64,000 nucleotides of DNA from Oscillospiraceae bacterium (GCA_017519975.1 JAFWRM010000047.1:62001-126000); one strand, 5' to 3'. Positions 33,027-42,480 are shown, counted from the stretch's first letter. A program made the numbers and translations. The notes: generated by a model not told the origin, from the sequence alone.

Positions 33027-34912
33027 AGGGAGAACCGCTGTCCCACCGGATGTGGGCCAAGGCGGCGGCGTACGTGCTGCTGACGGCCTTCGCCGTGCTC
33101 CTGGTCGCCTGCGCCGCAGGGATATGGATCCTCTGGGCGGAAGGGTTCTACGGCCACCCGACAGCTGAGAGCCTGAAGGAGGAGCAGTTCCGGAACGCGT
33201 GCATGTCCGCGGCGGACGACCTCGTCGCAAAGGGCGTTCTGGGTTATCCGCACTGGGAGAATACCGGAAACGCACGCTACCTTCTGCTGGATCATTCCGG
33301 AGCGGAGCTGTGGCGCAGCGAAGGATACGACGCCGCGTACGCCGGACCGTACGCCTGGTCCTTTGTCTTCCGCTGGACGGAATACGACGACGGATACACG
33401 TGTGCCGTTTACATGAGAGATGAGGGGACCGGAGCGGAGGCGCTGGAGGACACCGATTATATCGTCAGGACCTGCGTGGATCCGGAGCTGCCCGTCCAGG
33501 ACGGCTTCTGGTGGATGGCGCGGGGGATCGACCTGCTGTGGAGCCTTCGGATCGCGATCTATCCGATCGCCGTGGCGCTGCTCACGGCCGTGGTCGGCTG
33601 CTTCGTGTTTCTCATGTGCGGCGCCGGACACCGGGCCGGCCTTCCAGGGATCACGCCCGGCTACCTGTACCGGGTGCCCTTTGACGTGATGACCGCCGTT
33701 GCGGCCGGCGCCGTCATCCTGTGCGCGGTGCTGATCTCGGAATCGCGGTTTGAGCCGCTCCTGGCCGCCCTGCCCATCGTGGCCGCGCCTGTCGTCACCG
33801 GCTGGTGCGCCTCCTTCGCCATGCGCGTCAAGGTCGGCGGCTGGTGGAAGAACACGCTGATCTGGCGGATCCTGCGTCTGGTGTGGATCGTTCTGCGCGG
33901 GATCGGACGCGTGATCCGCGGGATCCCGCTGGTGTGGAAGACGGCGCTGGCCGCCGTTGCCGTCAGCTTCATCGAGCTGCTGTGGATGGCCGGTTTCCGC
34001 CGCGACGGGGACGTGTTCTTCTCCCTGTGGTTCATCGAGAAGGCCGTACTGATCGCCGCGGTGCTGTACCTGGCACTGGTCATGAAGCGCCTGCAGCGGG
34101 GCGGAGAGGCCCTGGCGCGTGGAGATCTCGCGTATCATACGGATACCCGGGGCATGCTCTGGGATTTCCGACGTCACGGGGAGGATCTGAACAGCATCGG
34201 TACCGGGATGAGCGCGGCCGTCGAGGAGCGGATGAAGAGCGAGCGGATGAAAACGGAACTGATCACCAACGTCTCCCACGACATCAAGACGCCCCTCACG
34301 AGCATCGTCAACTATGTGGATCTGCTGACAAAGACCGAAGATCCGACGAAGGCCAGAGAATATCTGGAGGTCCTGGAGCGCCAGGCCCGCCGGATGAAGA
34401 AGCTGACGGAGGATCTGGTGGAGATGTCCAAGGCGGCGTCCGGCACCGTTGAGGTGAAAACGGGGCGGTACAGCGTGAACGAACTGCTCGGCCAGGCCCT
34501 GGGAGAGTACCGCGACCGGCTGGTCAGCGCCGGCGTGGAGCCGGTGCTGACCCTGCCGGAGGGCGACCTGCGGATCCTTGCCGACGGGAAGCTGACCTGG
34601 CGCATACTGGATAATCTGTTTTCCAACGTCTGCAAGTACGGCCAGAAGGGGACGAGATTCTATGTCGGCGCCGGCCGGGAGGAAGACATGGTGCGCCTCA
34701 GCTTCCGAAACATTTCACACGATCCGCTGAACACGCCGGCGGACGAGCTCATGGAGCGCTTCGTCCGCGGGGACAGCGCCCGCGGAGGCGAAGGCAGCGG
34801 CCTTGGGCTGAACATAGCGAAAAGCCTTGCCGAACTTCAGGGGGGAAAACTGGAACTGTTCGTGGACGGGGATCTGTTCAAGGCGGAAGTGGTGCTTCCG
34901 GCGGCGGACTGA
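33023..34912 (+). CDS. Sensor histidine kinase
   Basis: A 629-residue membrane kinase. One membrane segment near residues 12-35 is followed by an extracellular region of about 140 residues, then a block of several membrane segments (about 180-355) unlike a simple HAMP sensor. The H-box NVSHDIKTPLTS has the phospho-acceptor at His419, and N, G1 and G2 boxes follow (NLFSNVCKYG, EGSGLGLNIA). The input signal is unknown; a cell-envelope stress is likely given the divergent glycosyltransferase. Confidence 0.92.
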   Translation: MKGEPLSHRMWAKAAAYVLLTAFAVLLVACAAGIWILWAEGFYGHPTAESLKEEQFRNACMSAADDLVAKGVLGYPHWENTGNARYLLLDHSGAELWRSEGYDAAYAGPYAWSFVFRWTEYDDGYTCAVYMRDEGTGAEALEDTDYIVRTCVDPELPVQDGFWWMARGIDLLWSLRIAIYPIAVALLTAVVGCFVFLMCGAGHRAGLPGITPGYLYRVPFDVMTAVAAGAVILCAVLISESRFEPLLAALPIVAAPVVTGWCASFAMRVKVGGWWKNTLIWRILRLVWIVLRGIGRVIRGIPLVWKTALAAVAVSFIELLWMAGFRRDGDVFFSLWFIEKAVLIAAVLYLALVMKRLQRGGEALARGDLAYHTDTRGMLWDFRRHGEDLNSIGTGMSAAVEERMKSERMKTELITNVSHDIKTPLTSIVNYVDLLTKTEDPTKAREYLEVLERQARRMKKLTEDLVEMSKAASGTVEVKTGRYSVNELLGQALGEYRDRLVSAGVEPVLTLPEGDLRILADGKLTWRILDNLFSNVCKYGQKGTRFYVGAGREEDMVRLSFRNISHDPLNTPADELMERFVRGDSARGGEGSGLGLNIAKSLAELQGGKLELFVDGDLFKAEVVLPAAD

Positions 34913-34934
34913 GCGTCCGTCCGCGGAAATACGG

Positions 34935-34977
34935 ACCGGGGACGGAAGGCCTGTGGCGGCTTCCCTCCCCGGTTTTC
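34935..34977 (+). terminator. Terminator of the two-component operon
   Basis: ACCGGGGA-GGAAG and complement, then TTTT. Confidence 0.8.
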
Positions 34978-35027
34978 ACGCTTTTTCGGAAAAACCGCTG
35001 TTTTCCGGTTATTTTTTCCCCGGGATG

Positions 35028-35036
35028 TGATATAAT
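35028..35036 (+). promoter_or_regulatory. Extended -10 promoter of the P-type ATPase gene
   Basis: TG at 35028-35029 and TATAAT at 35031-35036; no convincing -35 box. Confidence 0.5.
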
Positions 35037-35071
35037 CCCATGATGAAGTATGCTTGAAACGGGGTGACCGT

Positions 35072-37564
35072 GTGAGATCCTCAGACAGCGAACAGCTGAA
35101 CAGAGTGCTTCCCCGCATCGAGACCGAAGCGGATCTGGGGCTGACGGAAGCCCAGGCAAGGGAGCGGAAGGAGAACGGATACGCCAACGTGACGCCGGGC
35201 TCCGCCAGCCGCACGGTGGGGCAGATCGTTGTCTCCAACGTCTGCACCTATTTCAACCTGATCTTTCTGATCCTGGCGGTGCTGATCGTGCTTGTGGGCT
35301 CCTACAACGATCTGATGTTCGTGCCCATCATCATCATCAATACGCTGATCGGCATCGTGCAGGAGATCCGCAGCAAGAGGATGACGGATAAGCTGAACCT
35401 CATGACGGCGCCGAAGGCGATCCTGATACGGGATGGGCGGCAGGTGACCGTGCCCGTGGAGGACGCGGTGCGCGACGACGTGGCCTGCTTCCTGCCCGGC
35501 AGCCAGATCTACGCGGACGGACTGGTCCTGGACGGCGAGTGCCAGGTGAACGAGGCCATGGTCACCGGAGAAGCGGACGAGATCAACAAGAAGCCAGGCG
35601 ATACACTGCTGTCCGGAAGCTTCGTCGTATCCGGTCAGTGCCGCGCCAGGCTGGAGAAGGTGGGGCCGGATTCCTTTGCCGCGCGTCTCACCAACGAGGC
35701 CAAGAAGAATAAGAGAAGAAAGAAATCCGAGATGCTGCGGGCGCTCAACCGGCTGCTGACGGTCATCGGCATTCTGATCATTCCCATGGGCGTCGGCATG
35801 TTCCTGCAGCAGACGCGCCTGCTGGGGCTCCCCACAAAGGACGCGGTGGTCGCCACCGTAGGCGCCATGATCGGGATGATCCCAGAGGGACTGTTCCTTC
35901 TGGTAAGCGTGGCCCTGGTGGTCAGCGTGATGCGTCTGGCCCGCAGGAAGACGCTGGTCCATGAGATGGGATGCATCGAATCGCTGGCCAGAGTGGACGT
36001 GCTGTGCGTGGATAAGACGGGCACCATCACCGAAAACAAGATGACGGTGGAGGATGTCGTCCCCCTGCAGCCGGAGCGGTACGATGAGGACTGGATCCGG
36101 AGCCTGATGAACGACTACGTGGGGAACATGGGGGCGGACAACAACACCATGGACGCCATGCAGCGCTATTTCACGGGTGAGCAGCGGCGCACGGCCGAGC
36201 ATGTGCAGACCTTCTCCTCCGTGGAGAAGTACAGCGGCGTTACGTTCACCGGCGGGCAGACCTTTGTCGTCGGTGCGCCGGAGTTCATCATGCGGGAAAG
36301 GTACGCAGAGATCCGTGAGACCGCGGAACGGTATTCCGAGCAGGGGTGCCGTGTGGTGCTTCTGGCTCGCTATCAGGGGGAGCTGACCGGCGGACCGCTG
36401 ACGGGATCGGCGGAACCCATTTCCCTGATCCTGCTGTCCAACAAGATCCGGCAGGAAGCCCCGGCTACCTTCGAGTTCTTCCGGAAGCAGGGCGTGAAGA
36501 TCATCGTCATCTCCGGAGATAATCCCGTCACTGTTTCCCGCATCGCCGCCGAGGCGGGGATCGAGGGGGCGGAACGGTACGTGGACGCCTCCACGCTGAA
36601 TACCGAGAGAAAGCTTCTGCGTTCCGTGCAGGATACCATAGTTTTCGGCCGGGTAACGCCGGAAAAGAAGCGCAAGCTGATCCAGGCCCTGAAGCGCCAG
36701 GGTCATACCGTGGCCATGACCGGAGACGGCGTGAACGACATCCTCGCGATGAAGGAGGCCGACTGCAGCGTGGCCATGGCCTCCGGCAGCGAAGTAGCCT
36801 CCCAGGTGGCCCAGCTGGTGCTGATGGATTCGCGCTTTTCCGCCATGCCCTCCGTGGTCATGGAGGGCCGCCGGGTCATCAACAATATCGAGCGGTCCTC
36901 CGCACTGTTCCTCGTGAAAAACATCTTTTCGTTCATGCTTGCCATCGCGGCGCTGGCGCTCACCATGGCCTACCCGCTTGCTCCGTCGCAGCTGTCGCTG
37001 GTCAATATGACCACCATCGGCATCCCGTCCTTCGTGCTCGCACTGGAATTCAACAAGGACATGGTGAAGGGAAAATTCCTGAAAAGCGTGCTGCTGCGGG
37101 CCTTCCCCGGCGGCGTGACGGATTTCGCCGTCGTGCTCGGGGCCATGTTCCTCTGCCGGGTCATGAAGTTCGAGCCTCAGGTGCAGGGCACGATGGCGGC
37201 GCTTCTGATGGCCTTTGTGGGGTTTATGATGGTCTTCCACACCTGCCGGCCGTTCAACTCCATCCGACGCGTGCTGATGGTGTTCGTGGTTCTGATGTTT
37301 GCCGGGTGCGCTGTCGTGCTTCCCGGTCTGTTCAGCCTTGCCCCGATCCCGGGAAAGGCCGCGTGGCTCACCGTCGCACTCATGGCGGCGTCCGTGCCTG
37401 TATTTCTGCTGCTGCAGCAGCTGTCCTACGCGCTTGGGGCGAAGCGTCCGCCGAAGATCGATCTCAGACGCCTTTCCGGCCTGATCGCCGGGAGGAAGGG
37501 GAAGAAAAGACGGCCCGCCTCCGCGGAGGAAACGCCGCTGGATCAGGAGTACCCGGAGGAGTAA
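35072..37564 (+). CDS. P-type cation-transporting ATPase (CtpE-like)
   Basis: An 830-residue P-type ATPase. The actuator domain has VTGEADE (about 163). PEGLFLLVSVAL (about 272) is the ion-binding membrane helix M4. The phosphorylated Asp lies in CVDKTGTIT (about 315), the hinge in MTGDGVND (about 551). Ten membrane helices are expected and a basic, acidic-ended cytoplasmic tail follows. It resembles the CtpE group linked to Ca2+ transport; Mg2+ or other cations are possible. The start is probably GTG 35072 after GGGGTGA; TTG 35054 is in frame. Confidence 0.9.
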   Translation: MRSSDSEQLNRVLPRIETEADLGLTEAQARERKENGYANVTPGSASRTVGQIVVSNVCTYFNLIFLILAVLIVLVGSYNDLMFVPIIIINTLIGIVQEIRSKRMTDKLNLMTAPKAILIRDGRQVTVPVEDAVRDDVACFLPGSQIYADGLVLDGECQVNEAMVTGEADEINKKPGDTLLSGSFVVSGQCRARLEKVGPDSFAARLTNEAKKNKRRKKSEMLRALNRLLTVIGILIIPMGVGMFLQQTRLLGLPTKDAVVATVGAMIGMIPEGLFLLVSVALVVSVMRLARRKTLVHEMGCIESLARVDVLCVDKTGTITENKMTVEDVVPLQPERYDEDWIRSLMNDYVGNMGADNNTMDAMQRYFTGEQRRTAEHVQTFSSVEKYSGVTFTGGQTFVVGAPEFIMRERYAEIRETAERYSEQGCRVVLLARYQGELTGGPLTGSAEPISLILLSNKIRQEAPATFEFFRKQGVKIIVISGDNPVTVSRIAAEAGIEGAERYVDASTLNTERKLLRSVQDTIVFGRVTPEKKRKLIQALKRQGHTVAMTGDGVNDILAMKEADCSVAMASGSEVASQVAQLVLMDSRFSAMPSVVMEGRRVINNIERSSALFLVKNIFSFMLAIAALALTMAYPLAPSQLSLVNMTTIGIPSFVLALEFNKDMVKGKFLKSVLLRAFPGGVTDFAVVLGAMFLCRVMKFEPQVQGTMAALLMAFVGFMMVFHTCRPFNSIRRVLMVFVVLMFAGCAVVLPGLFSLAPIPGKAAWLTVALMAASVPVFLLLQQLSYALGAKRPPKIDLRRLSGLIAGRKGKKRRPASAEETPLDQEYPEE

Positions 37565-37580
37565 GCGGGATCCCTTATCC

Positions 37581-37609
37581 TTGCAATTTCATGCGTCCTG
37601 TGATATGGT
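37581..37609 (+). promoter_or_regulatory. Promoter of the 37660 membrane protein gene
   Basis: TTGCAA (37581-37586), 17 bases, TATGGT (37604-37609) with an upstream TG. Confidence 0.6.
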
Positions 37610-37659
37610 AGTGCCATTCATGCGGCAGGGACGCATCACATGTGAAGGAGTGCCTGACT

Positions 37660-38145
37660 ATGGCTTTGTTTCAACGGAAAGAACCTACCACCCCCAGCGG
37701 GAAGGCGCGGCAGTCTCTGCTCGGGATGATCGCCCGCCTCGGCTGCTGCGCGTATCTGATCTACACCGTCGTAACGCTGTTCCGGCAGTCCTCCGCCGAT
37801 ACGGGCGGAGTTCCGCAGCCCATTGCCATCATCCTGGCGGTCGTCATGGGCGTAGCGGCGCTGTTCTTTTCCGCCATTACGCTGAAGCGGTTCTTCATCG
37901 GACTGAAGAATGAAGACTACAGCATGCACAAGTATTATGCGGAGGATCTGGCCAAGCTGGGCCTGCGGATGAATGAGTTCGGCGAGTACGTGCCCATTGA
38001 GGCCCCGGAGGACGAAGGCGCCGATGAGGAAGTGGAGCCGGCGCAGGAAGAGGGATCCGACGCGGAACAGGACGAAGAATTTCCGTCGGAAGAGGAGCCT
38101 GCCGAAGAAGAGCCTGAGGAAGAGGACCTCGGCGAAACCGAATAA
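37660..38145 (+). CDS. Small membrane protein with acidic tail, function unknown
   Basis: A 161-residue protein: basic N-terminus, two predicted membrane segments (about 22-42 and 55-78), then a cytoplasmic region and a tail from about 115 that is almost all Glu, Asp, Pro and Ala. I recognise no family. GAAGGAG lies nine bases before ATG 37660. The downstream hairpin and rlmD follow on the same strand. Confidence 0.75.
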   Translation: MALFQRKEPTTPSGKARQSLLGMIARLGCCAYLIYTVVTLFRQSSADTGGVPQPIAIILAVVMGVAALFFSAITLKRFFIGLKNEDYSMHKYYAEDLAKLGLRMNEFGEYVPIEAPEDEGADEEVEPAQEEGSDAEQDEEFPSEEEPAEEEPEEEDLGETE

Positions 38146-38150
38146 TGCAG

Positions 38151-38187
38151 AAACATCCATGTCTCGACTCTTCAGGCATGGATGTTT
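38151..38187 (+). terminator. Hairpin between the membrane protein gene and rlmD
   Basis: An 11-bp stem (AAACATCCATG and complement) with a 15-base loop, followed by GTTT. It starts five bases after the stop codon, so it is either a terminator or a partial attenuator of rlmD. Confidence 0.6.
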
Positions 38188-38210
38188 GTTTAAGGAGAAA
38201 CGGTGACAGC

Positions 38211-39575
38211 ATGAAAAAGAACGACATTCTGCGAGGAACGATCACTGGTTACACTTCGGAGGGGCAGGGCGTATGCCGGCTGGAGGGCCGCGCCGTATTC
38301 GTGAAAAACGCGCTGGCGGGGGAAGAGGCGGACGTGCGGATCCTGAAGGCGTCAAATACGGCGGTATACGGGAAGATCGAAAAACTGATAAGCCCATCCC
38401 CGGAAAGATGCGAACCGGCGTGCGTCAGCGCCGCGTCCTGCGGTGGCTGTGCTCTGATGCACATGTCGTACGCGGAGGAACTGCGGATGAAGCAGGCCAG
38501 AGTGGACGACGCTCTGCGCAGGATCGGCGGATTGGATCTGAAAACGTCGTGCATCCACGGCAGCGGTCAGCAGCTTCGTTACCGGAACAAGGCGATCTAC
38601 AACGTCGGGACGCGGAACGGTGAAGCGGTCACTGGTTTCTACCGGCGCCATACGCACGAGGTCGTTCCCTGCCGGGAGTGCCTCATCCAGGCGCCGTATG
38701 CCGATAAGGCGGCCGCGGTCACCCGGCAATGGATGGAACGCTTCCGCGTGCCTGCTTATGATGAGCGGACGGGGGAGGGACTGGTGCGAAGGGTCTTTGC
38801 CCGGTACGCCTTCGGAACGGGCCAGGGGCAGGCCGTGCTTGTAACGGCGAAGGAGGAAGTGCCCCATCTTGAGAACTGGACGGAAATGATCCGGGAGGAA
38901 TGTCCGGAATCGCGCAGCGTCGTGCTGAACGTGAACGGCACCCGTGGCAATACGGTGCTGGGCGGTCGGTTCCGCACGCTCTGGGGGTCGGATACGATCG
39001 AGGAGATCATCTGCGGGCTGCGTTTCCGTCTGTCACCGCGCAGCTTCTGTCAGATCAACATCCCGCAGGCACAGCGCCTGTATGAAAAGACACTGGAATT
39101 TGCCGGTCTCAGCGGGGCGGAAACGGCCCTTGACCTGTACTGCGGAACGGGAACCATCAGCCTCTGCCTGGCTGCGCAGGCGGGTCGGGTCATCGGCGCG
39201 GAGATCGTGCCGGAAGCGGTGGAAGACGCCAGAAGGAACGCGGCTGAAAACGGTGTAAACAACGCGGAGTTCATCTGCGCGGACGCCGGACAGGCGGCGG
39301 CCTGGCTGAGGGAGCGGGGAACTCAGGCGGATGTCGCGGTGGTGGATCCGCCCAGAAAGGGGCTGGCGCCTGACGTGATCGAAACACTCGCCGGCATGGG
39401 ACCTCACCGTATTGTGTACGTTTCCTGTGACCCTGGAACGCTGGCGCGGGATCTGAAGCATTTTGAAGGACTGGGATACCGCGCGGAGCAGGCTGAGGCG
39501 TTCGACATGTTTCCCAGAACAAGTCACGTGGAGACAGTAGTATTGATGACGAGGACCGGCACCGGAAACGGCTGA
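38211..39575 (+). CDS. rlmD: 23S rRNA (uracil-5-)-methyltransferase, RlmD/RumA family
   Basis: A 454-residue SAM-dependent m5U RNA methyltransferase. An N-terminal TRAM domain (about 1-60) precedes an iron-sulphur motif CEPACVSAASCGGC (about 68). The methyltransferase part has FCQINIPQAQRLYEKTLE, LDLYCGTGTISL (SAM site, about 308), VVDPPRKGL (about 378) and the catalytic Cys in YVSCDPGTLARDL (about 402). AAGGAG precedes ATG 38211 by 13 bases, a long distance. It is the last host gene before the AT-rich cargo. Confidence 0.93.
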   Translation: MKKNDILRGTITGYTSEGQGVCRLEGRAVFVKNALAGEEADVRILKASNTAVYGKIEKLISPSPERCEPACVSAASCGGCALMHMSYAEELRMKQARVDDALRRIGGLDLKTSCIHGSGQQLRYRNKAIYNVGTRNGEAVTGFYRRHTHEVVPCRECLIQAPYADKAAAVTRQWMERFRVPAYDERTGEGLVRRVFARYAFGTGQGQAVLVTAKEEVPHLENWTEMIREECPESRSVVLNVNGTRGNTVLGGRFRTLWGSDTIEEIICGLRFRLSPRSFCQINIPQAQRLYEKTLEFAGLSGAETALDLYCGTGTISLCLAAQAGRVIGAEIVPEAVEDARRNAAENGVNNAEFICADAGQAAAWLRERGTQADVAVVDPPRKGLAPDVIETLAGMGPHRIVYVSCDPGTLARDLKHFEGLGYRAEQAEAFDMFPRTSHVETVVLMTRTGTGNG

Positions 39576-39589
39576 AATGTACTGAAATA

Positions 39590-39642
39590 AAGGGATTCCG
39601 AGGTTTGCCCCCAAAAACCGGCGGCGGCCCGGAATCCCTTTC
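39590..39642 (+). terminator. Hairpin after rlmD
   Basis: AAAGGGATTCCG and complement enclose 29 bases containing CCCCCAAAAACC. The T-rich sequence after it fits a terminator. The AT-rich cargo begins just beyond. Confidence 0.7.
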
Positions 39643-39815
39643 AAACTTTTTCACTATCTATCCTGCACACCGAAAATGCCGAAACGCGAGGCTACGGGTT
39701 AGATAACTGCGTGGCGAGGCTACAGGTTAGATAGTAGAATGACTGAATAATGATAGTGGAATCCTCTATAAGAATTATTTTCTCTTCCGTTCACAGATTA
39801 TTTGAGGCTTGTTCG
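39643..39815. other. Junction between host chromosome and cargo region, no gene seen
   Basis: About 170 bases that switch from GC-rich to AT-rich sequence. It holds the GCGAGGCTAC repeats but no open frame with a ribosome binding site, no tRNA and no recognisable att core. Confidence 0.5.
39686..39733. repeat. Tandem GCGAGGCTACnGGTTAGATA repeat
   Basis: Two 20-base copies (39686-39705 and 39714-39733) differ at one base and lie 28 bases apart. A third related copy, CGAGGCTACCCGTTAGA, occurs in a hairpin at 47765-47781 in the prophage. Confidence 0.7.
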
Positions 39816-39844
39816 TTGACTTTCTGAAGGTAAAATGCTATAAT
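39816..39844 (+). promoter_or_regulatory. Promoter of the HTH-methyltransferase pair
   Basis: TTGACT (39816-39821), 17 bases, TATAAT (39839-39844). Confidence 0.8.
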
Positions 39845-39902
39845 AATGCTACTGTTATGACTGTGTTTTGCCAGAGATCATGACTTTGAATTGAGGTGTA
39901 CG

Positions 39903-40139
39903 ATGAGTATTGCAAATGAAATTAAGGACATTCGGCAGAGTTGCTTTTTCAGTCAGAACTCTTTTGCCGAAGAACTCGGTGTTTCATACTCTACTGTTAA
40001 TCGTTGGGAAACCGGGAAGACCGTTCCCAATTGCTCAATGATGAGAAAAATAGTAGATTTTTGTAAGAAGCACGATCTGGATTACCAGAAAGTCGATGAG
40101 GCTTGGAAGGAGATAAAAAATGGCGTTGACCCATATTGA
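39903..40139 (+). CDS. XRE-type helix-turn-helix regulator of the restriction-modification locus
   Basis: A 78-residue protein with an HTH fold: FFSQNSFAEELGVSYSTVNRWETGKTVPN (about 14-42). ATG 39903 follows GAGGTG. Its end overlaps the methyltransferase start by 20 bases, so translation is coupled. It is probably a controller of the modification gene or of the whole locus. Confidence 0.85.
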   Translation: MSIANEIKDIRQSCFFSQNSFAEELGVSYSTVNRWETGKTVPNCSMMRKIVDFCKKHDLDYQKVDEAWKEIKNGVDPY

Positions 40140-41289
40140 CTGTTTCAGCGGACCAGGTGGAATATGTACTGGTTTACACGCTGCCGGTTTTGAAACGCTG
40201 ATTGCTATAGAATTCATAAAAAGCTGTGTTGATACGTACTCTGCTAATCACCCAGAGGTTCATGTTATCCATTCAGATATCCGCGATGTAACTGCAGAGC
40301 AGATTTTACCTTATATTCCCGAAAACGGTGTCGATTTAGTAACCTCAGGAATGCCGTGTGAAACATTCTCTACTGCGGGAAATTCATCTCGTGCCGCGTA
40401 TGACGATAGGCAGTTCTTGTTCCGAGAAGGAATTAGAATTGCAAAAATAGCAAATGCGAGAATGATTCTATTTGAGAATGTTCCAATGATTACAACTAAG
40501 CGTATTGCGAAAGATTCCAAAAAGCTGGTTCTTGATGTGCTGAAGGAGGAACTGGCAGAAGCGGGATACAAAAACTACAAACAGTTCATCATTGATGCTG
40601 AAAAATATGGAGTTCCTCAAAAAAGAAAGCGTTTCTTTATCTTGGCATCGAAAGAACCTACAGATGAAATCTCAGCACCGAAACCAACAACATCAGTAGA
40701 TGTTACCGTCGAAGATGCCTTTTGCGACATTCCTCCCGTAGAAGCAAACACTTGGACAGAGAATCCGAACTATCTTCCTGGTAAGTCATCTGCGTACACG
40801 AGACTAATGCAAGATGATCATTTCTGGAGAAGAGAAACCAAGGAACACAAACTCCTGAATCATCTTCCGATGAACCATAGAGCTTATATTATTGAGCGCT
40901 TTCATATACTCCGGCAGGGAGAAGGACTCAAAGGTCTTTTTGCTCGGCTTGAGCCAGATGAGTTAGAGTCTTTGCAAAAAAGGAAAGTTGTTCCAAAGGT
41001 TGTCTATGTAAAGAGAAACTACCGGCTGCGATGGGATGAGGCAAGCCCAACGGTAACCAGTCATGCTTTGGATGAATTTGTACATCCAGAACAGGACAGA
41101 GCCCTTACAGTTCGTGAGTGCGCACGGTTGCAGAGTTTCCCGGATTCATATGATTTTGTCGGGGGTCCCTACTTAGTTGCCCACGACGATCGTTCTCAAC
41201 AAGATAAGTATGAGCAAATAGGTGACGCCGTACCGCCTTTAGTTGCCTACGCCTGGGGAATGCACATCAGAGAAATACTACATAAATAA
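40120..41289 (+). CDS. DNA (cytosine-5) methyltransferase
   Basis: A 389-residue m5C methylase. Motif I is HIDCFSGPGGICTGL (4-18). Motif IV is SGMPCETFS with catalytic Cys79, and PCE takes the place of the usual PCQ. Motif VI is FENVP (about 122), motif VIII QKRKRFFIL (about 167), motif IX RECARLQSFPDSYDF (about 331) and motif X QIGDAVPPLVA. Low GC marks it as foreign. It faces the endonuclease gene across a shared terminator, a usual arrangement for a type II system. Confidence 0.93.
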   Translation: MALTHIDCFSGPGGICTGLHAAGFETLIAIEFIKSCVDTYSANHPEVHVIHSDIRDVTAEQILPYIPENGVDLVTSGMPCETFSTAGNSSRAAYDDRQFLFREGIRIAKIANARMILFENVPMITTKRIAKDSKKLVLDVLKEELAEAGYKNYKQFIIDAEKYGVPQKRKRFFILASKEPTDEISAPKPTTSVDVTVEDAFCDIPPVEANTWTENPNYLPGKSSAYTRLMQDDHFWRRETKEHKLLNHLPMNHRAYIIERFHILRQGEGLKGLFARLEPDELESLQKRKVVPKVVYVKRNYRLRWDEASPTVTSHALDEFVHPEQDRALTVRECARLQSFPDSYDFVGGPYLVAHDDRSQQDKYEQIGDAVPPLVAYAWGMHIREILHK

Positions 41290-41291
41290 GG

Positions 41292-41323
41292 AATCGGAGT
41301 CAGTGTGATTACTGGCTCCGATT
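41292..41323. terminator. Bidirectional terminator between methylase and endonuclease genes
   Basis: AATCGGAG-CAG and complement around eight bases, flanked by TTATTATTA. Confidence 0.85.
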
Positions 41324-41327
41324 ATTA

Positions 41328-42221
41328 TTAATCAAATAGATGTTCAGATTCGTGGAAGTACTCGCCGAATTCTTTGACGTGAATCTTGGGGAATCTATCA
41401 TTTAGCTCTCTGTATTTTTCAGGCATATCAAGATAGTATGCACGTGTAATCTGAGCCACAAAGAGTTGATAATTCATCCACTGGTTTGGGACGCAGGTAA
41501 TATCAATAGACATATTCTTCCCCAGATTAGTTTCTCCTATGCATGTAAGAAGGCAAAAGAAGCGGCCCACTCCAAATGCACCATCCAGTATCCTTTGCTG
41601 TGCCCACACCTCAACGACCCGCTCACGTGTGGAGGTTTTCACAGGAATATGTAATTTGGGTCTACCTGGTCCAAGATTAAAGATAAAATCTGTTGGTAAG
41701 GAAATGGATTCTCCATCCAATTCAACCGCATTCATCTGCGTGGATGGGTTTATCCCAAGATGTCTTGCATAAAGATGCCCAATCAGTTTTTCAAAATATG
41801 CGCCAGCATTATTCTTTAGTCCCGGAAGCGTGTCAGCACAAGTGCAGTAATTCATCGCAATTACATAAAGTGCAGTTGTTATATCTCTGGCAGGCTGATT
41901 TGCAATTGTTTGAGAAGAAACATTTTCCCAAAACACATCCACTTTAGAATTGCCATCTGCATCTGTAGAGATGCCCTCGTTATATAGATCAATATTGACC
42001 GGGCGAGACTTCTTTCCATTATTGTGCGAAAAAAGGACATAGTTTTTCCCTCGAGCAGTTGCATTACTGGTTAAGGGAAGTCTCTGCATCGCACTCGCTT
42101 CAACTTGACATAGGTCATTGATTTCTTTAAACAATGCCGTTATACCGGGATCAAGTGGTGATGCGCTGAACAGTCGTTTCATGGCATCAAACTTGGATTG
42201 TATGGTTCTTCCATCTGGCAT
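41328..42221 (-). CDS. Probable type II restriction endonuclease
   Basis: A 297-residue protein. The stretch SLPTDFIFNLGPGRPKLHIPVKTSTRERVVEVWAQQR (split here only for reading: PTDFIF, then IPVKTSTRERV) resembles a PD-(D/E)xK nuclease core, with Asp in a beta strand and Lys in VKT. It ends with HVKEFGEYFHE. The position facing a cytosine methylase supports the call. It is the last gene of a minus-strand run that begins with the ABC-3C genes, 35 bases after the small HTH gene. ATG 42221 follows GTGAGG. Confidence 0.7.
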   Translation of the reverse strand: MPDGRTIQSKFDAMKRLFSASPLDPGITALFKEINDLCQVEASAMQRLPLTSNATARGKNYVLFSHNNGKKSRPVNIDLYNEGISTDADGNSKVDVFWENVSSQTIANQPARDITTALYVIAMNYCTCADTLPGLKNNAGAYFEKLIGHLYARHLGINPSTQMNAVELDGESISLPTDFIFNLGPGRPKLHIPVKTSTRERVVEVWAQQRILDGAFGVGRFFCLLTCIGETNLGKNMSIDITCVPNQWMNYQLFVAQITRAYYLDMPEKYRELNDRFPKIHVKEFGEYFHESEHLFD

Positions 42222-42256
42222 TTTGATATACCTCACTTTCAGCCTTAATCACATTA

Positions 42257-42460
42257 TTAATCGTCTACGGTTTCAAGAATATCTTCGATGTGGCAGTTCA
42301 GCGTTTCACAGATTTTTAGAAGCACATCCGTTGTAATATTGGCCCCCTTGCCGAGTTTCGCAATGGACGCAGCGCTAACGCCGGCCGCCTCTTTTAAATC
42401 CATCTTTGTCATGTTCTTGTCGATCAACAGTTTCCACAGTTTGTTGTAACTGATTCGCAT
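42257..42460 (-). CDS. Small HTH regulator upstream of the endonuclease
   Basis: A 67-residue XRE/Cro-type protein: MTKMDLKEAAGVSAASIAKLGKG contains the helix-turn-helix and the end reads LNCHIEDILETVDD, as in YozG-like regulators. GGAGG precedes ATG 42460. It lies between the ATPase gene (20-base gap) and the endonuclease gene, so it may delay or limit nuclease expression. Confidence 0.88.
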   Translation of the reverse strand: MRISYNKLWKLLIDKNMTKMDLKEAAGVSAASIAKLGKGANITTDVLLKICETLNCHIEDILETVDD

Positions 42461-42480
42461 TTTGATACCTCCGTGTATGC

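Noticed and set aside
35054-35071. TTG start at 35054 for the P-type ATPase
   Set aside because: GTG at 35072 follows a GGGGTGA ribosome binding site; the TTG has none.
39650-39900. tRNA gene as integration site for the element
   Set aside because: No tRNA-like cloverleaf or conserved TTC loop sequence was found in this interval on either strand.
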